Of a DNA stretch of 64,000 bases, positions 45,094-56,599 are shown one piece after another. Source of the DNA: Aureobasidium sp. EXF-3400 (taxonomy: Eukaryota; Ascomycota; Dothideomycetes; Dothideales; Saccotheciaceae). The number at the start of each line of letters is the position of its first letter. Position 1 is the first letter of the stretch. Location: NCBI GenBank assembly GCA_024195585.1, contig SWBL01000083.1:62001-126000 (forward strand), written 5' to 3'. Below the pieces are notes generated by a model that saw only the letters and a list, made by a program, of their open reading frames with translations, ran no database searches and was not told the DNA's origin. The position numbers and the translations under genes were made by a program.

Positions 45094-46440
45094 ATGATCG
45101 AAGGCGAAGATTTACTGCTCTGCCCGACCTGCGGCACTCAATTCGACACACCAGCCTCCGACCCACCATCAGGCTACTGTAGGATATGTGATGTAGGCAA
45201 CCTCCGAAGTATTGCGGTCCATAGAGCTTACACAAATCAAAGGACCCAAGACAGTACATTCCGGTCAGCGGTCAATCGTGGACAAGTCTGAAAGCCGAAG
45301 CTGGAAAACATGAGACCAAGTGGAAGCAAGATGAGCATGACCCTCGTATTTGGTCTATTTGGGCGGAACCAAAGGTACGTGGAATGCTCTTTCTTTATCT
45401 GTGACTTTGTAAGGGCAAAGAGGAATGACGGAAGTGGGAAGGTGGGATGTCAAGTCCGTGGCTTCTTCTCGACAATCAGTACAAGAGATGGTAGGAAGGA
45501 GCGAAGAGTCCAATTCCTTGTTCCAGTCCCTCAGGTCAATTTGACAAGTTGAGACCACAACTGACTCTATCCATTTGACCAAACAGCTCGGCATCGGCCA
45601 ACGAGCACTTCTCCTCCAAACACCCCATGGCAACATTCTCTGGGACTGCATAGCCTACCTCGACAAACCCCTCATCGACTTCGTAAGCGATCCATCTCAA
45701 AACCTGCCCTACCCATCTCGAATCTCTCCTACCCACCATTGTATCCAAAGACTGACCCTCAAGTAGATCAACTCTCTAGGCGGCCTACAAGCAATAGTTA
45801 TCTCGCACCCTCACTTCTACACAACCCATATCTCTTGGTCTGCTACCTTTACCTGTCCTGTCCACGTCCACTCACTCGATGCACAATGGCTTTGTCGTAG
45901 ACCATCACCATCAACAAAGAGAATACTGCTTAAAAATCAGTACGAGGAAATTGTGCCAGGCGTTACTGCTATAAAGGTTGGAGGACACTTTGAGGGTAGT
46001 ATGGTGTTGCATTGGGATGGCCATTTGTTTATCGCTGATACGTTTGTTAATGTACCTGTAAGTTTTTACTTGTTCCCCTCGAAGAAAGGTAGAATACTGA
46101 CAATGTTTGACAACAGTCGGGTTTCTACCGTAAAGACAGACCGAAAGGGACTACTTCGTTCTCTTTTATGTGGTATGTTTACAACTCTCAATCCCTTCCT
46201 TGATGCTTGTTTTGACAATTGTTACTCCACAGGAGTATCCCAAACATGATTCCTCTGCCTCCGGATACAATCCATGACATATGGAAGGCAGTCAAACCAT
46301 ACGAATTTACAGTCACGCATGGCCTGTTCCCTGGTTGGGAGATTTCAGATGAGAATGTCAAGCAAAGCGTGCTCGAGAGCATGAAGATTCAGGTCAGGAA
46401 CCAAGGATTTGCTGAGCATGCTCTGTTGGATGAGATATGA
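45094..46440 (+). CDS. Metallo-beta-lactamase-fold protein with N-terminal zinc ribbon
   Basis: Six exons, 45094-45192, 45243-45374, 45587-45682, 45767-46057, 46117-46172 and 46233-46440, join in phase to 293 aa. The start carries a four-Cys ribbon (CPTCGTQF ... GYCRIC). The MBL fold follows: ALLLQTPHGNILWDC, then AIVISHPHFYTTHISW, then VGGHFEGSMVLHWDGHLFIADTF, then SIPNMIPLPPDTIHDIW. The usual HxHxDH motif is altered to HPHFYT..H, while the later GGHF...HW and IADTF elements remain. Similar fungal proteins share this variant. Probably a soluble hydrolase of unknown substrate. The small exons make the gene invisible as a single ORF, but every junction is in phase and the translation is continuous with the family. 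Confidence 0.87.
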
Positions 46441-46891
46441 GATCAGAGGAGAAAATCAGTCATTGGACAAATGGGGCGAAGCTCAAAGTGCGATGGTATG
46501 TTTTTTGGTTCAATCAAAAGCTAAATGATATGATGAATGCATAGATACGCCTGGAACAGAATGATATTGAACGCGTGATATGCACAATGCCGCCTAGAAT
46601 AGAAATGCTTCCCAGAGAAATAGAGTGATAGGAGCTAAACTCGCTTGAGTGAAAATGGTATCGACAAGAAGAATGTAATAGGAAGAGGATGGGTATATTT
46701 TGGGCTCCGTGCCAAGTGGATAAGTAGGGAAGAGAAAAGGTGTGAGTTCAAATATGCCAGTCGGTTGATTGTCCATTGCCGAGCCGAAGTCGAAGAGAAA
46801 TGCTTTGTTGCAAATGAGATTGTCGTGTGTTCATAAAAATGGTTCGTAGGTTGCAAAAGAGTGTGGGTGTCCGGTTGACAGCTGTAAGTGT
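46441..46891. other. Convergent 3' regions
   Basis: About 450 bp between two stop codons. AT-rich, with no gene seen. Confidence 0.4.
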
Positions 46892-48870
46892 TCATATCGA
46901 GGTGATGCGTGCTCCGACGGTGTTGCGCTTTGGTCGCAGATTCATGACAGACTGAAGTTCACGGATCATGTTGGTACTTGAGTCACGTTTGTCGCGTATC
47001 TCGGAGAGACGCACTCGCTCCTCCTGCATCTTAGCAATGCGCTCATCTCTGGTCAAAGAGCTGCGCATGCGAGGTATGTGCAGAGAGACGCCCTCGAAGA
47101 CTTCTTCATCGGATCCAGATCCTGCGAGACTGGATCTGTTTGACTTTGATTCGCCATTCAACGCGCGCAAGGCATCGGCAGGCCCACCCTCCTCGACAGC
47201 AGTGAGTCCACCAAGGCTCGCGGCTGGCGAACGAAGACCACTTGATGCTTGCGAGATTCGGCGTTCTTGCTTGTCGAGATTGCTTGCAAGAGAAGCCTTG
47301 CCATTCTCCCAGGCTTGCATAAGCATCTTCAGATCGGCTCCGATCGATTCGTATTGCGACATCAAGTTTGGGCCGAGATCAGTCAGATCATCTGAATCTT
47401 CAATTGCCTTGGTAGATTCTTCTCTCATCAGAGCCATCTTCGCTTGCAGCGATCTGATACCTTGAGAGAGATCGGTGATCTTGCGGACCTGTGTACGTAA
47501 ACGCTCGCCAGCGGGTCTGGTAGAGAGTCTGGCCTCTCTAGGGATGGTGAATTCCTCGACTTCACGAAGGAGGTCGCTCAACTTCTGTGCCCAGGTAGCA
47601 GTAGTAGTGCTTAGTGAATTCATGATCTTGGTTGCAGCCGACCAGCGTGCGAAATCAGGATTGCCTCCGTCGGCTTCGAGAGACATGAGCGAGCAACAAA
47701 CGACTCTTCTTAGAGTGCTGTACTGGTAGCTGACAACGCGCAGGCTTCTAAGAGATTCCGGGTCGTCCTCCTCCAAAGAGATGAGTGCAGGGCTTACGGC
47801 CTCTTGGACGGCGTGGTGAGGAATGTCGTAAACATCCAGATATTTCTCCATGTCATCCTGGTTGAGTAATGCCTTGAGCGAAACGGTTGCATCCCTGAAG
47901 GCAGGCAATGCTTCGGTGTAGGCTTTGTTAAGAGCACTACGCAGTTTGGCGCATTTTCGGTTGACCTTAACATCGTCGAAGCGGGAGATTGGAGGTAACG
48001 GGGTACTCCTGCGATCTATTAGCAGATGTCATATGGCTCGATAGACAGTCATCGTACAGTCTGTAGCCCTTGGAGACAAGCTCAACCTCCTGAATCAAAG
48101 ACAAGGCAGCGGAGGTGGTGATATCAAAGCCACGAGCATTGGTCGTCAGGGCTGAGACTGTGTCCACAGCTTGGTGTCTAAGGTACTGCAGCCATTGTCG
48201 GCGGATGTATGCGTAGAACAGAACGGCCGCTACGGCAGCGCACAGTAGTGCCAATAGGATACGGCTCTTGCTCAGTCTGGAACCACGAAGCCAGTTGAGT
48301 AGTAGGACGAGGACGAAGGCAACACCGGCTGTAGCGGCGACGCCAGAGATGTTCAATGTGGCATTCGGGGTCAAGTCCGTGTTGGCGAAAGGAGCACCAT
48401 TGATCTGGGTGGTGTGTAATGAGCCAAGGTCGGGGTATTCGTTGAGCAGCTGCGAAGCGACGATAAGGTAGCGGAAGTGTTCGAGGAAGCGATTGTTCTC
48501 AGCTCGGCCGATACGAGAGTTGACAGCACGCTATAGAGTGTCAGAAAGTGGATAAGGACTGAAGGAGGACTGGAGAGGATAGCGTACCGACCAAGCATGG
48601 TGAAGCTTGGAGACAGTTCCCTGAGCAGGGAAGCGGAGGTTTAGGGGCTGGTTGAATGACCTGAGCGAGGGCTTCTGCGGCGCGACAGTCGGAGTGAAGG
48701 GAGGTGTATGCAAGGGCTCCTGGTTGAGGTAGTTGAACGAGTCGTCGGCGGTGCCATGGCCTGCAGCAACACGTTAGTGGCCTTGTCCGGTTTGCGAGGA
48801 AGGCGCGTCTGCGTGACCGACCTTCGAGTAGGGCAGCAAGCGGGCTGTCGTCTTCATAGTAGCTCTCCAT
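46892..48870 (-). CDS. INP2: Inp2/vezatin-like myosin-binding peroxisome membrane protein
   Basis: Exons on the minus strand are 48870-48822, 48760-48588, 48530-48058 and 48008-46892, giving 603 aa. The start MESYYEDDSPLAALLEG and the block SKLHHAWS...RFLEHFRYLIVASQLLNE match the fungal 'myosin-binding (Inp2/vezatin)' family. Two adjacent membrane helices follow at about 150-200 (ATAGVAFVLVLLLNWL and ILLALLCAAVAAVLFYAY). The C-terminal part is helical, with conserved-looking segments (ALPAFRDATVSL, LRVVSYQYSTLRRV) and a late coiled coil (RDERIAKMQEERVRLSEI). In yeast Inp2 binds the class V myosin Myo2 to carry peroxisomes into the bud. The family call is good; the exact role in a filamentous fungus is inferred. 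Confidence 0.83.
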
Positions 48871-49322
48871 TCACGCGGCGGCTAACACTGTCCTAGGTCT
48901 GTCACGTCTACCTCGTCGCGCAAGAGGGTTCGGGACAGGGCTAACAAGTGTATAAGATCAAGATCAGGATCAAGGTAGCAACAGGCACAAGGCCATCGTC
49001 CCCGTGCATCCAGATCCAGACGTTCTTGCCTTGCTAAATGAGATGCCATCATGCAACGTGGAGAAATTAGCGCAAAGTTTAACTGCACGGGTCAGACGCA
49101 GGGACCTGCCATACGCGGTTCCCGCCATGCCGGATTGCCAACCTCAAATGACTCGGCACTGTTCGTTTTGTTATTATCACTTACGAGGCAGAACACCCGC
49201 CGGCTCGTTGCTTGGGAACAGGAAATTGCACTTAAATGTATACCTCTATTTCATTAAACAACTGCATTATTGGCCAGCCCTCGTCTAATACACATTACAC
49301 CTGCCACCTCCTACCCGCCCTC
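48871..49322. other. Intergenic upstream of INP2-like gene
   Basis: About 450 bp with INP2-like promoter and the 3' flank of the next gene. A GATCAAGATCAGGATCAAG run lies near 48957. No gene is seen. Confidence 0.4.
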
Positions 49323-50174
49323 CTATCCGATCATCAGCCCTGCATCTCGCAGCTCCGCCAAGTCACCCCCTGCTTTGACCACAGCCTTCAGCGCTGCCTG
49401 GCTGAACCTTCGCCGTTTCTCCACCGCCTCCCTTTCACGACGCGCTTTGGTCTTGCTACTGCCCGAGGGTGCTACTCCGGTCAACAGCTTCTCGCTATCG
49501 TGTGGTGTATAGTTCACAAAACTGCCGGATGACCCTCGTGGGCTCTGCATCTGGCCTGATGACTTGCGACTGTGCCCTTTTGATGAGGGTGTTCGCCGTT
49601 GACGCCGCCGAGGCGATGGTGTGCCCGATGAAGGTGTTCGTTGTTGGCGACGTGATGTAGACGGTGTGCGTGACTCTCTTCTCGATCTGCCGAAATGCAT
49701 TTCGCTCGCCGTCTCCTCGACTCGTGACGGAGCAAGTGTAGGATCGTAACATATCCTCAGCCCGGACATTGATAGGTCGTTTGGGTAACTAGGAATCCTT
49801 GATATCGGCTGTGAACTCATGGGACTTCGTAGGATGGTCTCGCTCTCACCGCCCATCCAGGGACTGAAGGTTGGCGAAGGTTGGTGAATGTCTTTTGCAT
49901 CGAATGAATTTGCACTCCACAATCTATTGTGCTGAGATGGTTCGGGGTAGATACTTGGGACCACAGGTGATGGCTCATTCAATGCTGCGATCGGATATGC
50001 AAGTGCAGCAGGGTTGCATGTCGCCGTCTCCAGTCCTTCGGCATGAACGTACTGACTGAACACGTTGTCATACGCAGAAGTCCATTGGAGTCCCTTGCTT
50101 GACGACGGTGTACGACTGGGCCGTATAGGTAGTGGTCGAATGGGGTAAGTGTATTGATGAGTAATGGATGCCAT
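49323..50174 (-). CDS. Hypothetical basic Ser/Arg-rich protein
   Basis: I do not recognise this gene. The Met at 50174 (MASITHQYTYPIRPLPI) is taken as the start, giving 283 aa in one exon; the frame extends 29 codons further upstream. The middle is Ser/Pro-rich. Residues about 165-225 have Arg/Ser repeats (RRESRTPSTSRRQQRTPSSG, then PRRRQRRTPSSK). The C-terminus is a charged helix (REREAVEKRRRFSQAALKAV), then KAGGDLAELRDAGLMIG, the only part that looks conserved. It could be nuclear. The reading frame is long and ends in a sensible helix, so it is probably real. Confidence 0.6.
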   Translation of the reverse strand: MASITHQYTYPIRPLPIRPSRTPSSSKGLQWTSAYDNVFSQYVHAEGLETATCNPAALAYPIAALNEPSPVVPSIYPEPSQHNRLWSANSFDAKDIHQPSPTFSPWMGGESETILRSPMSSQPISRIPSYPNDLSMSGLRICYDPTLAPSRVEETASEMHFGRSRRESRTPSTSRRQQRTPSSGTPSPRRRQRRTPSSKGHSRKSSGQMQSPRGSSGSFVNYTPHDSEKLLTGVAPSGSSKTKARREREAVEKRRRFSQAALKAVVKAGGDLAELRDAGLMIG

Positions 50175-50819
50175 TGATAACGTCTGAGATGTAATGTTTC
50201 TGTGAGGGGGTGAGAGTGTGTATTGTTTTGGTTGAGGGCTGCAATACACGAGCCAGCTCATGCAAGGTATTATATGCGGTTCTGGACAGCCTGTCCGAGT
50301 GGCTGGGGATTGTATGGAATGGAAGCTTTACAATAACCAGTCTTCCTGTTTGATGCGTATCCAAGTAGTCGGGCTTCTTTGTTCACTTACATTCCTCGCC
50401 ATCCAGCCACCTCCGATGCGTTGACGGGACTGATTCTGTGACACCATGTCTGTCAGTCAGGAGGTCCAGGTCAGATAGATCACATACCATCTGAAGCACT
50501 CTGGCTAGTCTTTAAAACAGTATGAACTACTTTCTGCTGTATGTTATGGATTGAACAGACATCAGGTTCGAGCATCTCATCATCAGTGGAATGCTAGCCA
50601 CTCTCCATGGAATGTGTCAATGACCTTGTCAGATGGTCACCAACTACCTGGATCCTTTGTTCATATAGGGTTCTATAATTAGTCTGCTCATATAGTCGCC
50701 GCATCCAGAAAGATCGAAGAGAGCGTGTGTGGGGTCCTTGCTGGTGGAGAATGATATGAGAGAGATTTGCAGGCTATGTATATATTACAGGGATATTTAC
50801 GTGAGAAACGACAGGAGTT
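50175..50819. other. Intergenic, no gene seen
   Basis: About 645 bp between the basic-protein start and the SDH5 stop. No domain, repeat or RNA gene is seen. Confidence 0.4.
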
Positions 50820-51793
50820 CTATTTGTCGAGATTCTTGAGCTCAGGCATGAAAGCCATGCCTTGGCCACTCTTGCTGTCCGGTTCGACCTCGCCAGACTT
50901 GTCGCCTTCCAGAACTCCGCCAGCACTGCGGTCCTTGACGTGTTGTCTCAGCATGGCCAAGACCTCCGAGTTCTTCCATCGCTGAGGCACAGGGCGATAG
51001 GCAGGCTTGAAGAGGCCAACAGTCTGAGCCCACTCTCCAGTACCAGGAGGACGAACATGCTCGTCCTTGGCGGGCTTGCCCTGGGCTACGGGTGTAGCCT
51101 GGTCAGGACCGCCTCCTTCAGCGTATTCCATGGAAGTAGGGGTGGGCTCCTGTGTGGCCCAGTAGTAGATGTCCCAGTCGTTCTCGTCGAGGAAAAGATC
51201 GTATTGTTGGAGTTGCTTGGGGGTCATTGTTTCGAGGTAGCGATCGGCGAAGGTGGACATGAGAAGGTCACTCTCTAGCGTGCCTCTTTTCCTGCTTTGG
51301 TCTGTAGGGAAAGCTCGTCAGCATGGTCTCGACATTGTCAAAGGGGCGTAGTTGTGATTGGCGACGAACATAAGAGTCTAGCCCTCGTGGTGTTGGTGTC
51401 CTCGCCCGTCCTCCTGAGAGGCTCGACACGGAAGGAACTTTCCTCGAGTTCACCTACTTCAAGATCGGCGTTGACGCCAGACTGGGGGTTGCCATCCTGA
51501 GTGCCTCCGGTCATTCTCTCAGTGTTCTCGGGCACAGAGTCCTTGGCGACGAATTTGGGGTCGACGTTGGTGATCAGCTCTGGAGGAGCGTTGTCCTTGC
51601 CAATGCTGGGCATCTCGTTGGCGATGGTCGAGGTGGTGTTGGTCAAGTGGGGGTTGAGAGGCTTCTCCATCTGAGCCTTGCGGTATGCATCGACATTGTC
51701 GTTGAGGCGGACAGTGGCCGAGCTGAAAGGACGCACCACTCGAGGAGCGGCAGCGGCGCGGAAGGATCTGAGAACGAGTCTTGCTGAAGACAT
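50820..51793 (-). CDS. SDH5: Succinate dehydrogenase assembly factor 2, mitochondrial
   Basis: Exons on the minus strand are 51793-51370 and 51301-50820, giving 301 aa. SDHAF2/Sdh5 helps attach FAD to the SDH flavoprotein subunit in the mitochondrial matrix. The first 30 residues are a presequence ([20 protein letters not shown]), with RPFSS as a likely cleavage site. The conserved Sdh5 domain spans the intron: [21 protein letters not shown], then [14 protein letters not shown], then [21 protein letters not shown] and [17 protein letters not shown]. The C-terminal extension of about 90 residues is typical of filamentous fungi. Junction phase (TTA T|AC) is confirmed by the rebuilt motif. Confidence 0.96.
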
Positions 51794-52776
51794 TTTGAGG
51801 TGTTTGGTGATGTTGGAGTGCAAAGATGAAGTCGAGCAAGACGAAGAGAGCTGCTCTTGTCTGGGGTCGAAAGGTCGAGATCTCCAGCGCGAACGCTCGA
51901 CGTCATTTTGGAATCATCATCGACTTTCTCCATGGCAAAAGTTTGTAACGCAAGACGATTTCAAAAGCCGACTACCATCCAATTGAAACTCGTTATCTTA
52001 TGCCTCCCTTCGAAGCTGTGCAATTAGTTTGAAATCAACCGTGCTTGTTCATGGCTCAAGAATATTTTACGTTGCCGTAAGGCGAGGACTCCATCTGCCA
52101 AACTTTGGCAAGGGCAATACCTATTCTTTCACGATCGCTCAAATTATCAACACCAGACTATTTGGTTGGCCCATTTAGCATTCTGTTCCTAGAAAGTTTG
52201 CTGTCTCTATGAGATACCTCTCGATTGCTAGTCGCGTCGTTCTGTCAGAAAGACAACCAAACGCACAGACATCAGTAGCTGTGTCTGAAGTTCTTTGACA
52301 GGCCCAATTTGAAACTTGACAGTGCGTGGTTTGCATGTCAGTCATGTCCAACATATAACAGCAGCGGGTGCTAGTATGCCTGGATTTACATTCTGGTATT
52401 AGCAGAGGCGTGTTCGTCGCAGCCTGAGCCTGGTGTTTGCAGCTTTCTGAATCAGAGCTGGAGTGATTGGCAAGCAGTGATTGCCTCATCTCCTGTGTTT
52501 GTCCGGTCTGAGTAAATGAAGCCTGAAGTTGAGACTGGGAGGCTCAGAAGATGATAGGTAGAGACCTGTTGAGTATAACAGGGAAGGCGCGATTCGTGTT
52601 GCAACTTCCCTATCCCACACCTGCATCTTGCATCTTCTTGTCCTTCCAACTCTCGTCTTCAGCCATCGATCCTCCAATCTCACCCTCCCTCATTTCATGA
52701 TCAATATCCCTCAAGCCTCCACCTATCGATACAAGGCCCTACCTTCATTGTTCACCACACCAACAGCACAATCACA
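51794..52776. other. Divergent intergenic region
   Basis: About 980 bp between the SDH5 and BTB-like starts. Short ORFs carry no domain. The 150 bp before 52777 are CT-rich leader. Confidence 0.4.
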
Positions 52777-53883
52777 ATGTCTAGCGATCCCACCCTTGCA
52801 GTGCCCGTGGGCACAGGTCGTCCTGGAGCATCTCGCACAAGCTCATCCCAAAGCGTGCAGCGCTCTGTTGAACGCATCGATGACCGCCAGGATCTCGGTA
52901 CTGTCGTCAAGCGAGGAGTCAGCCCAGCTGCAGACAGTGCAGTCGAAGTGGGTGCAGGCAGTGCGGCAGACGAACGTCCCACGAGCATCGCCATCCCAGC
53001 TACCAAGGCTTCGAGCACCGGAGACCTCAGATCTGGTCTGGCCAGTCCAGTGATCCCCGATGGCGCTATTCAGTGAGTTGCTCAGTCTTGAGTTGACAGG
53101 CCGATGACTAATCTGTCCGCTTAGATCACTCGTCGCTTCCATCCATGCCGACAACCCAGGCAGCAAGACTCCCACGCCTCAGGACATCCCATCTACCATT
53201 CTTCGTGCTGGTGTTACCCACAAGAAATTCCCTGTGCCCAACAACCTGCTCACCAACAAGGTCCCCTTCTTCAACAAGTTGTTGTCCACTACGCCATCTC
53301 CTACCGAGGAACAATTGACCTTCGATGACCTTGACGAATTCGCCTTCGCACTCTTCTCCCGTTGGTTGCATGGCGGCAAGCTCCAGGGTCCCTACGACTT
53401 CCACTCGGTCCAGCATTACCTCGGCCTGTATGTCATTGGTCAGAGATGGGACGTCGAAGCTCTTTGCAACGACAGTAAGTACAGCTTTCGAAGCAACAAG
53501 TATGCACCAACTTACACCTGATAGCCATCGATCTGGTCCGCTTGTACTACCACAAGAACAACATGACTGCACCTACCTTCCGCCTCGAGTACATCTACAC
53601 CTTCACCAACACGCCCAACCACATGCGCAAGTTCTTGGCCGAGACGGCTGCGTTCCGCGCACTCTGTGGTGAACCTGCAGCCAAGGGTGTCTACTTGTCG
53701 GACTCGATGAAGACACTCATCAACAAAGGTGGCGACTTCTCGGTCGACTATGCTCACTCTCTCATCAAACTCACCAAGGAGGACTTCCCCGACCCAAGAA
53801 AAGGTTCCAGGTGTGATTGGCACGAACACGCTGACGGCAAGCTGTGTGCAAAGGATGATATTGAGCCATACATGACATCGTAA
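52777..53883 (+). CDS. BTB/POZ-like domain protein
   Basis: Exons 52777-53072, 53125-53474 and 53525-53883 join in phase to 334 aa. After a Ser/Ala-rich N-terminus (about 1-120) comes FPVPNNLLTNKVPFFNKLL, then FDDLDEFAFALFSRWLHGGKL, then HYLGLYVIGQRWDVEALCND. This resembles the second half of a BTB domain (a strand/helix with 'F..W+Y.G.L' and then 'L..LYVLAD+..+..L+N'), as in many fungal BTB proteins. The rest is helical (TIDLVRLYYHKNN; HMRKFLAETAAFRALCG) and ends YMTS. Such proteins often bind other proteins or Cul3, but fungal ones are mostly uncharacterised. The BTB call is by resemblance only. Confidence 0.75.
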
Positions 53884-54109
53884 TCTGGCTTTTTATGATA
53901 GTCGGAGGCATGGATCTGTCGGGTCAGAGGTTGAGTTTGCTGTTGCTTCAAGGCTGACCAGAGAAGGGATTCAAGGGAACGAAGAGAAGACACAGATGGG
54001 AGAGAGGCTGTAATTGCTGATACAGTACCTATGAACTATTGCTGCACACGAGACAAGCACAGCTCTCGAACCTGGGATGACATGAAATGCATTATACCGT
54101 TCATCTCGT

Positions 54110-54956
54110 CTAGATGAGGTGCTTCGATCTGTAAAGTTGTGTAAGCTTGCGTTGAAAGCAGAACAGATTGCAGAGACATACCTGAAGTAAGCACGCAAGT
54201 AGACAATCTGCCATGCGCCCAGACCGACCAGCATACCCATGGTGCCAAAAGCGAACCACTTGACACGCTCGTTGGTGCTCTCGTTGGTGTCTCTCAGCTT
54301 CTGCTCACGAATACGGAGGTAGTCCAACTCGGCGACGACCTCGGCAACCATCTCTTCAATTCTGCGCAGCTCGGTCTCGACGGGCTGAAGCTTCTCGCCG
54401 GCTTGGATGGCAGACCAGTCCTTTGCATCGGCACCAATATCGATATCGAGTTCAACGTGACGGCTAGGGTTCGGAATTCCGTTGCCTGTTTCGCACATAT
54501 GTCGTTAGTATATCATGTTGTAGGCTTAGGCTGTACTGGGCAAACGTACTTGAGGTCAGGATGTTTTCGAAGCAGACATCGAAGGCAGAATCGGCGTGAG
54601 AGGTGAAAGCGTAGCGACCTTCGCCAGCGACGTCGCGAGGTCTGTGGTAGTCGTTGCCGACAGCATCCTTGATCTAAACAAGCCATATCGTGTCAGCATT
54701 TCCTTTCAACTCTCTCCTCTGTATCCAATTCAATGCCACTCACGTGCAGGTTCAGAACCTGGCCATCTCCTCTGTGTCCGCTGATGGTTGCCGTCACAAC
54801 GACAAGCTGGTCCTTTGCGACAAAGTTGCGAATGCAGCGTTCCTTGCTCGCCGACTCTGCTCCGGGATGGGCCTGGATGTCGAATTTGAGGGCGAAGCTG
54901 AGGGGCAGCAGTGCCAGTAGGAGCAGTCGCATCAAGAAGCTTGTTCGGGATTCCAT
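54110..54956 (-). CDS. ERV25: p24 family cargo receptor ERV25
   Basis: Exons on the minus strand are 54956-54744, 54673-54550, 54485-54182 and 54128-54110, giving 219 aa. p24 proteins cycle between ER and Golgi in COPII/COPI vesicles. A signal peptide ([14 protein letters not shown]) leads into the GOLD domain (LKFDIQAH...[14 protein letters not shown]). A coiled-coil segment follows ([31 protein letters not shown]), then one C-terminal helix ([21 protein letters not shown]). The short cytosolic tail ends in SKHLI, supplied by a 19-nt final exon. Two Cys, before IRNFV and in VCFENI, should form the GOLD disulphide. Family and length are right for Erv25 (delta subfamily). Confidence 0.94.
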
Positions 54957-55459
54957 CTTTTCTCTGTTCGTTCTGTCTCGCCAGGCTCTCCTCTGATCTG
55001 TCCGGGTGTTTGGGCGTGAGAGAAGCAAAGCTCTCCTTTATTTTGGTAAACGTAGCGCCTTCCCGCTGAGAAACGACATCCCCAGATCTCCTGAAGCTGT
55101 GCTCTTTGTGCATTAAACATGCCAAGAGCTTGCATACCTCTGCATAAATCCCAGGCTGCGTACCGGACCACCCTGGCCTTGGATCGTTCTTTTATTTACT
55201 TACGTCCAATGACAGCTTCTTCTCGATTCTCCAATATCTATAACATCCTTGCTCCTCCTACGATAACGGGATCGTAATTGTGCCTATCAGCTCAGTACTC
55301 CAGATGATAAATCGGCCTCTTTGGGCTTCTTTTGGATTAATAACCACTTGCTTGAGTGGGGCCATCCTTCTACCATCGTAAATTATTGTCCTGTGCTGTT
55401 CACTTTCAGAGAACATCAGTGACAACTCCAACCATTGATCTCTCGCCTTACCAATAACC
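54957..55459. other. Divergent intergenic region
   Basis: About 500 bp between the ERV25 and racemase-family start codons. No gene or repeat is seen. Confidence 0.4.
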
Positions 55460-56500
55460 ATGTCTCAACAAGAAGCCTTTTGGGTGCAAACAGAAGACTG
55501 GCACACAGCTGGGGAACCCTTCCGTATCATCTCGGATCTACCACCCCATTGCACCACCACGGGAAACACAGTGTGGGAACGTCGCCTCAATATTATCAAT
55601 CAACCAGACCATCCTCTAGATCTCCTACGCCAGTCTCTCTGTCATGAGCCACGAGGTCATGCCGACATGTACGGAGGTTTCATCGTCCGTCCAAACGACT
55701 CCGGTGCCCATTTCGGCGTCTTGTTCTGGCATAGAGATGGATTCTCGACAGCTTGTGGCCATGGAACTATCGCGTTGGGTCGATATGCCGTAGCCAAAGG
55801 CCTTGTACAATCTGTCCAGGATGGATCGGTCAAAGTCATCATCGACGTACCTTCCGGAAGAGTGACTGCCGAAGTCAACTTCGCAAACGGCAAAGTGCAA
55901 CATGTGAACTTTATCAACGTTCCCAGTTACCAATTTGCCAAAGATCTGCCTGTGACCGTATCAATACCTGGATCAGATACTCTACAGCTTAAGGTCGATC
56001 TTTCTTGGGGCGGCGCTACATGTGCATCGGTTGATGCTCGTGCTGTCGGTATAGACATCAAGCCATCCAATGCTCAACGCTTTATCGAGATTGCCCGACA
56101 AGTCAAGGCTGAAGTAGGCACGCGCGGAGAGCACAAGGACACATCTCTGTACACTATCGTTTTCTTCGAGACACTCAGCGATACCGACGAAGCGATCGAA
56201 CAGAAGAATGTCACGGTCTATGCAGAAGGCGCCATCGACAGATCCCCTTGTGGCAGTGGAACTGGTGCTCGAGTGGCTACTTTGTTAGCACAGGGAAAGT
56301 TGAATGGGAACAAGAAGCTCATCCATCATTCCATCATTGATACGACTTTTGAGGCTAGAATTGTTTCTCAGCAGCAGGATGAGGGATCAGAATTTCCGAC
56401 GTGCATACTAGAGGTAAGAGGAAACGCTTACCTGACTGGTCGCCACAACTTCTTCATTGACCCGAGCGATCCGACCTTCCCTGGATTCTTCCTCAAATAG
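55460..56500 (+). CDS. Proline racemase / hydroxyproline epimerase family enzyme
   Basis: A single-exon gene for 346 aa, normal for the family. These cofactor-free enzymes use two acid/base residues to invert or dehydrate proline derivatives. Conserved parts are HTAGEPFRII (start), the first catalytic site STACGHGTIALG with C99, and the second site DRSPCGSGTGAR with C264. Dehydratases acting on trans-3-hydroxyproline normally have Thr at the second site; two Cys point instead to a racemase or 4-hydroxyproline 2-epimerase. Most fungal members are annotated as dehydratase-like, so the substrate is uncertain. The gene converges with an APC-type amino acid permease just downstream. Likely cytosolic, with no signal peptide. 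Confidence 0.93.
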   Translation: MSQQEAFWVQTEDWHTAGEPFRIISDLPPHCTTTGNTVWERRLNIINQPDHPLDLLRQSLCHEPRGHADMYGGFIVRPNDSGAHFGVLFWHRDGFSTACGHGTIALGRYAVAKGLVQSVQDGSVKVIIDVPSGRVTAEVNFANGKVQHVNFINVPSYQFAKDLPVTVSIPGSDTLQLKVDLSWGGATCASVDARAVGIDIKPSNAQRFIEIARQVKAEVGTRGEHKDTSLYTIVFFETLSDTDEAIEQKNVTVYAEGAIDRSPCGSGTGARVATLLAQGKLNGNKKLIHHSIIDTTFEARIVSQQQDEGSEFPTCILEVRGNAYLTGRHNFFIDPSDPTFPGFFLK

Positions 56501-56599
56501 GAGGGATATCGATCACAATGGCATACAAAGAGACGGCTGACACTAGAGAATATAATTACAACATGCTATGATACAGAATAACTACTTTCGATCGATTCA

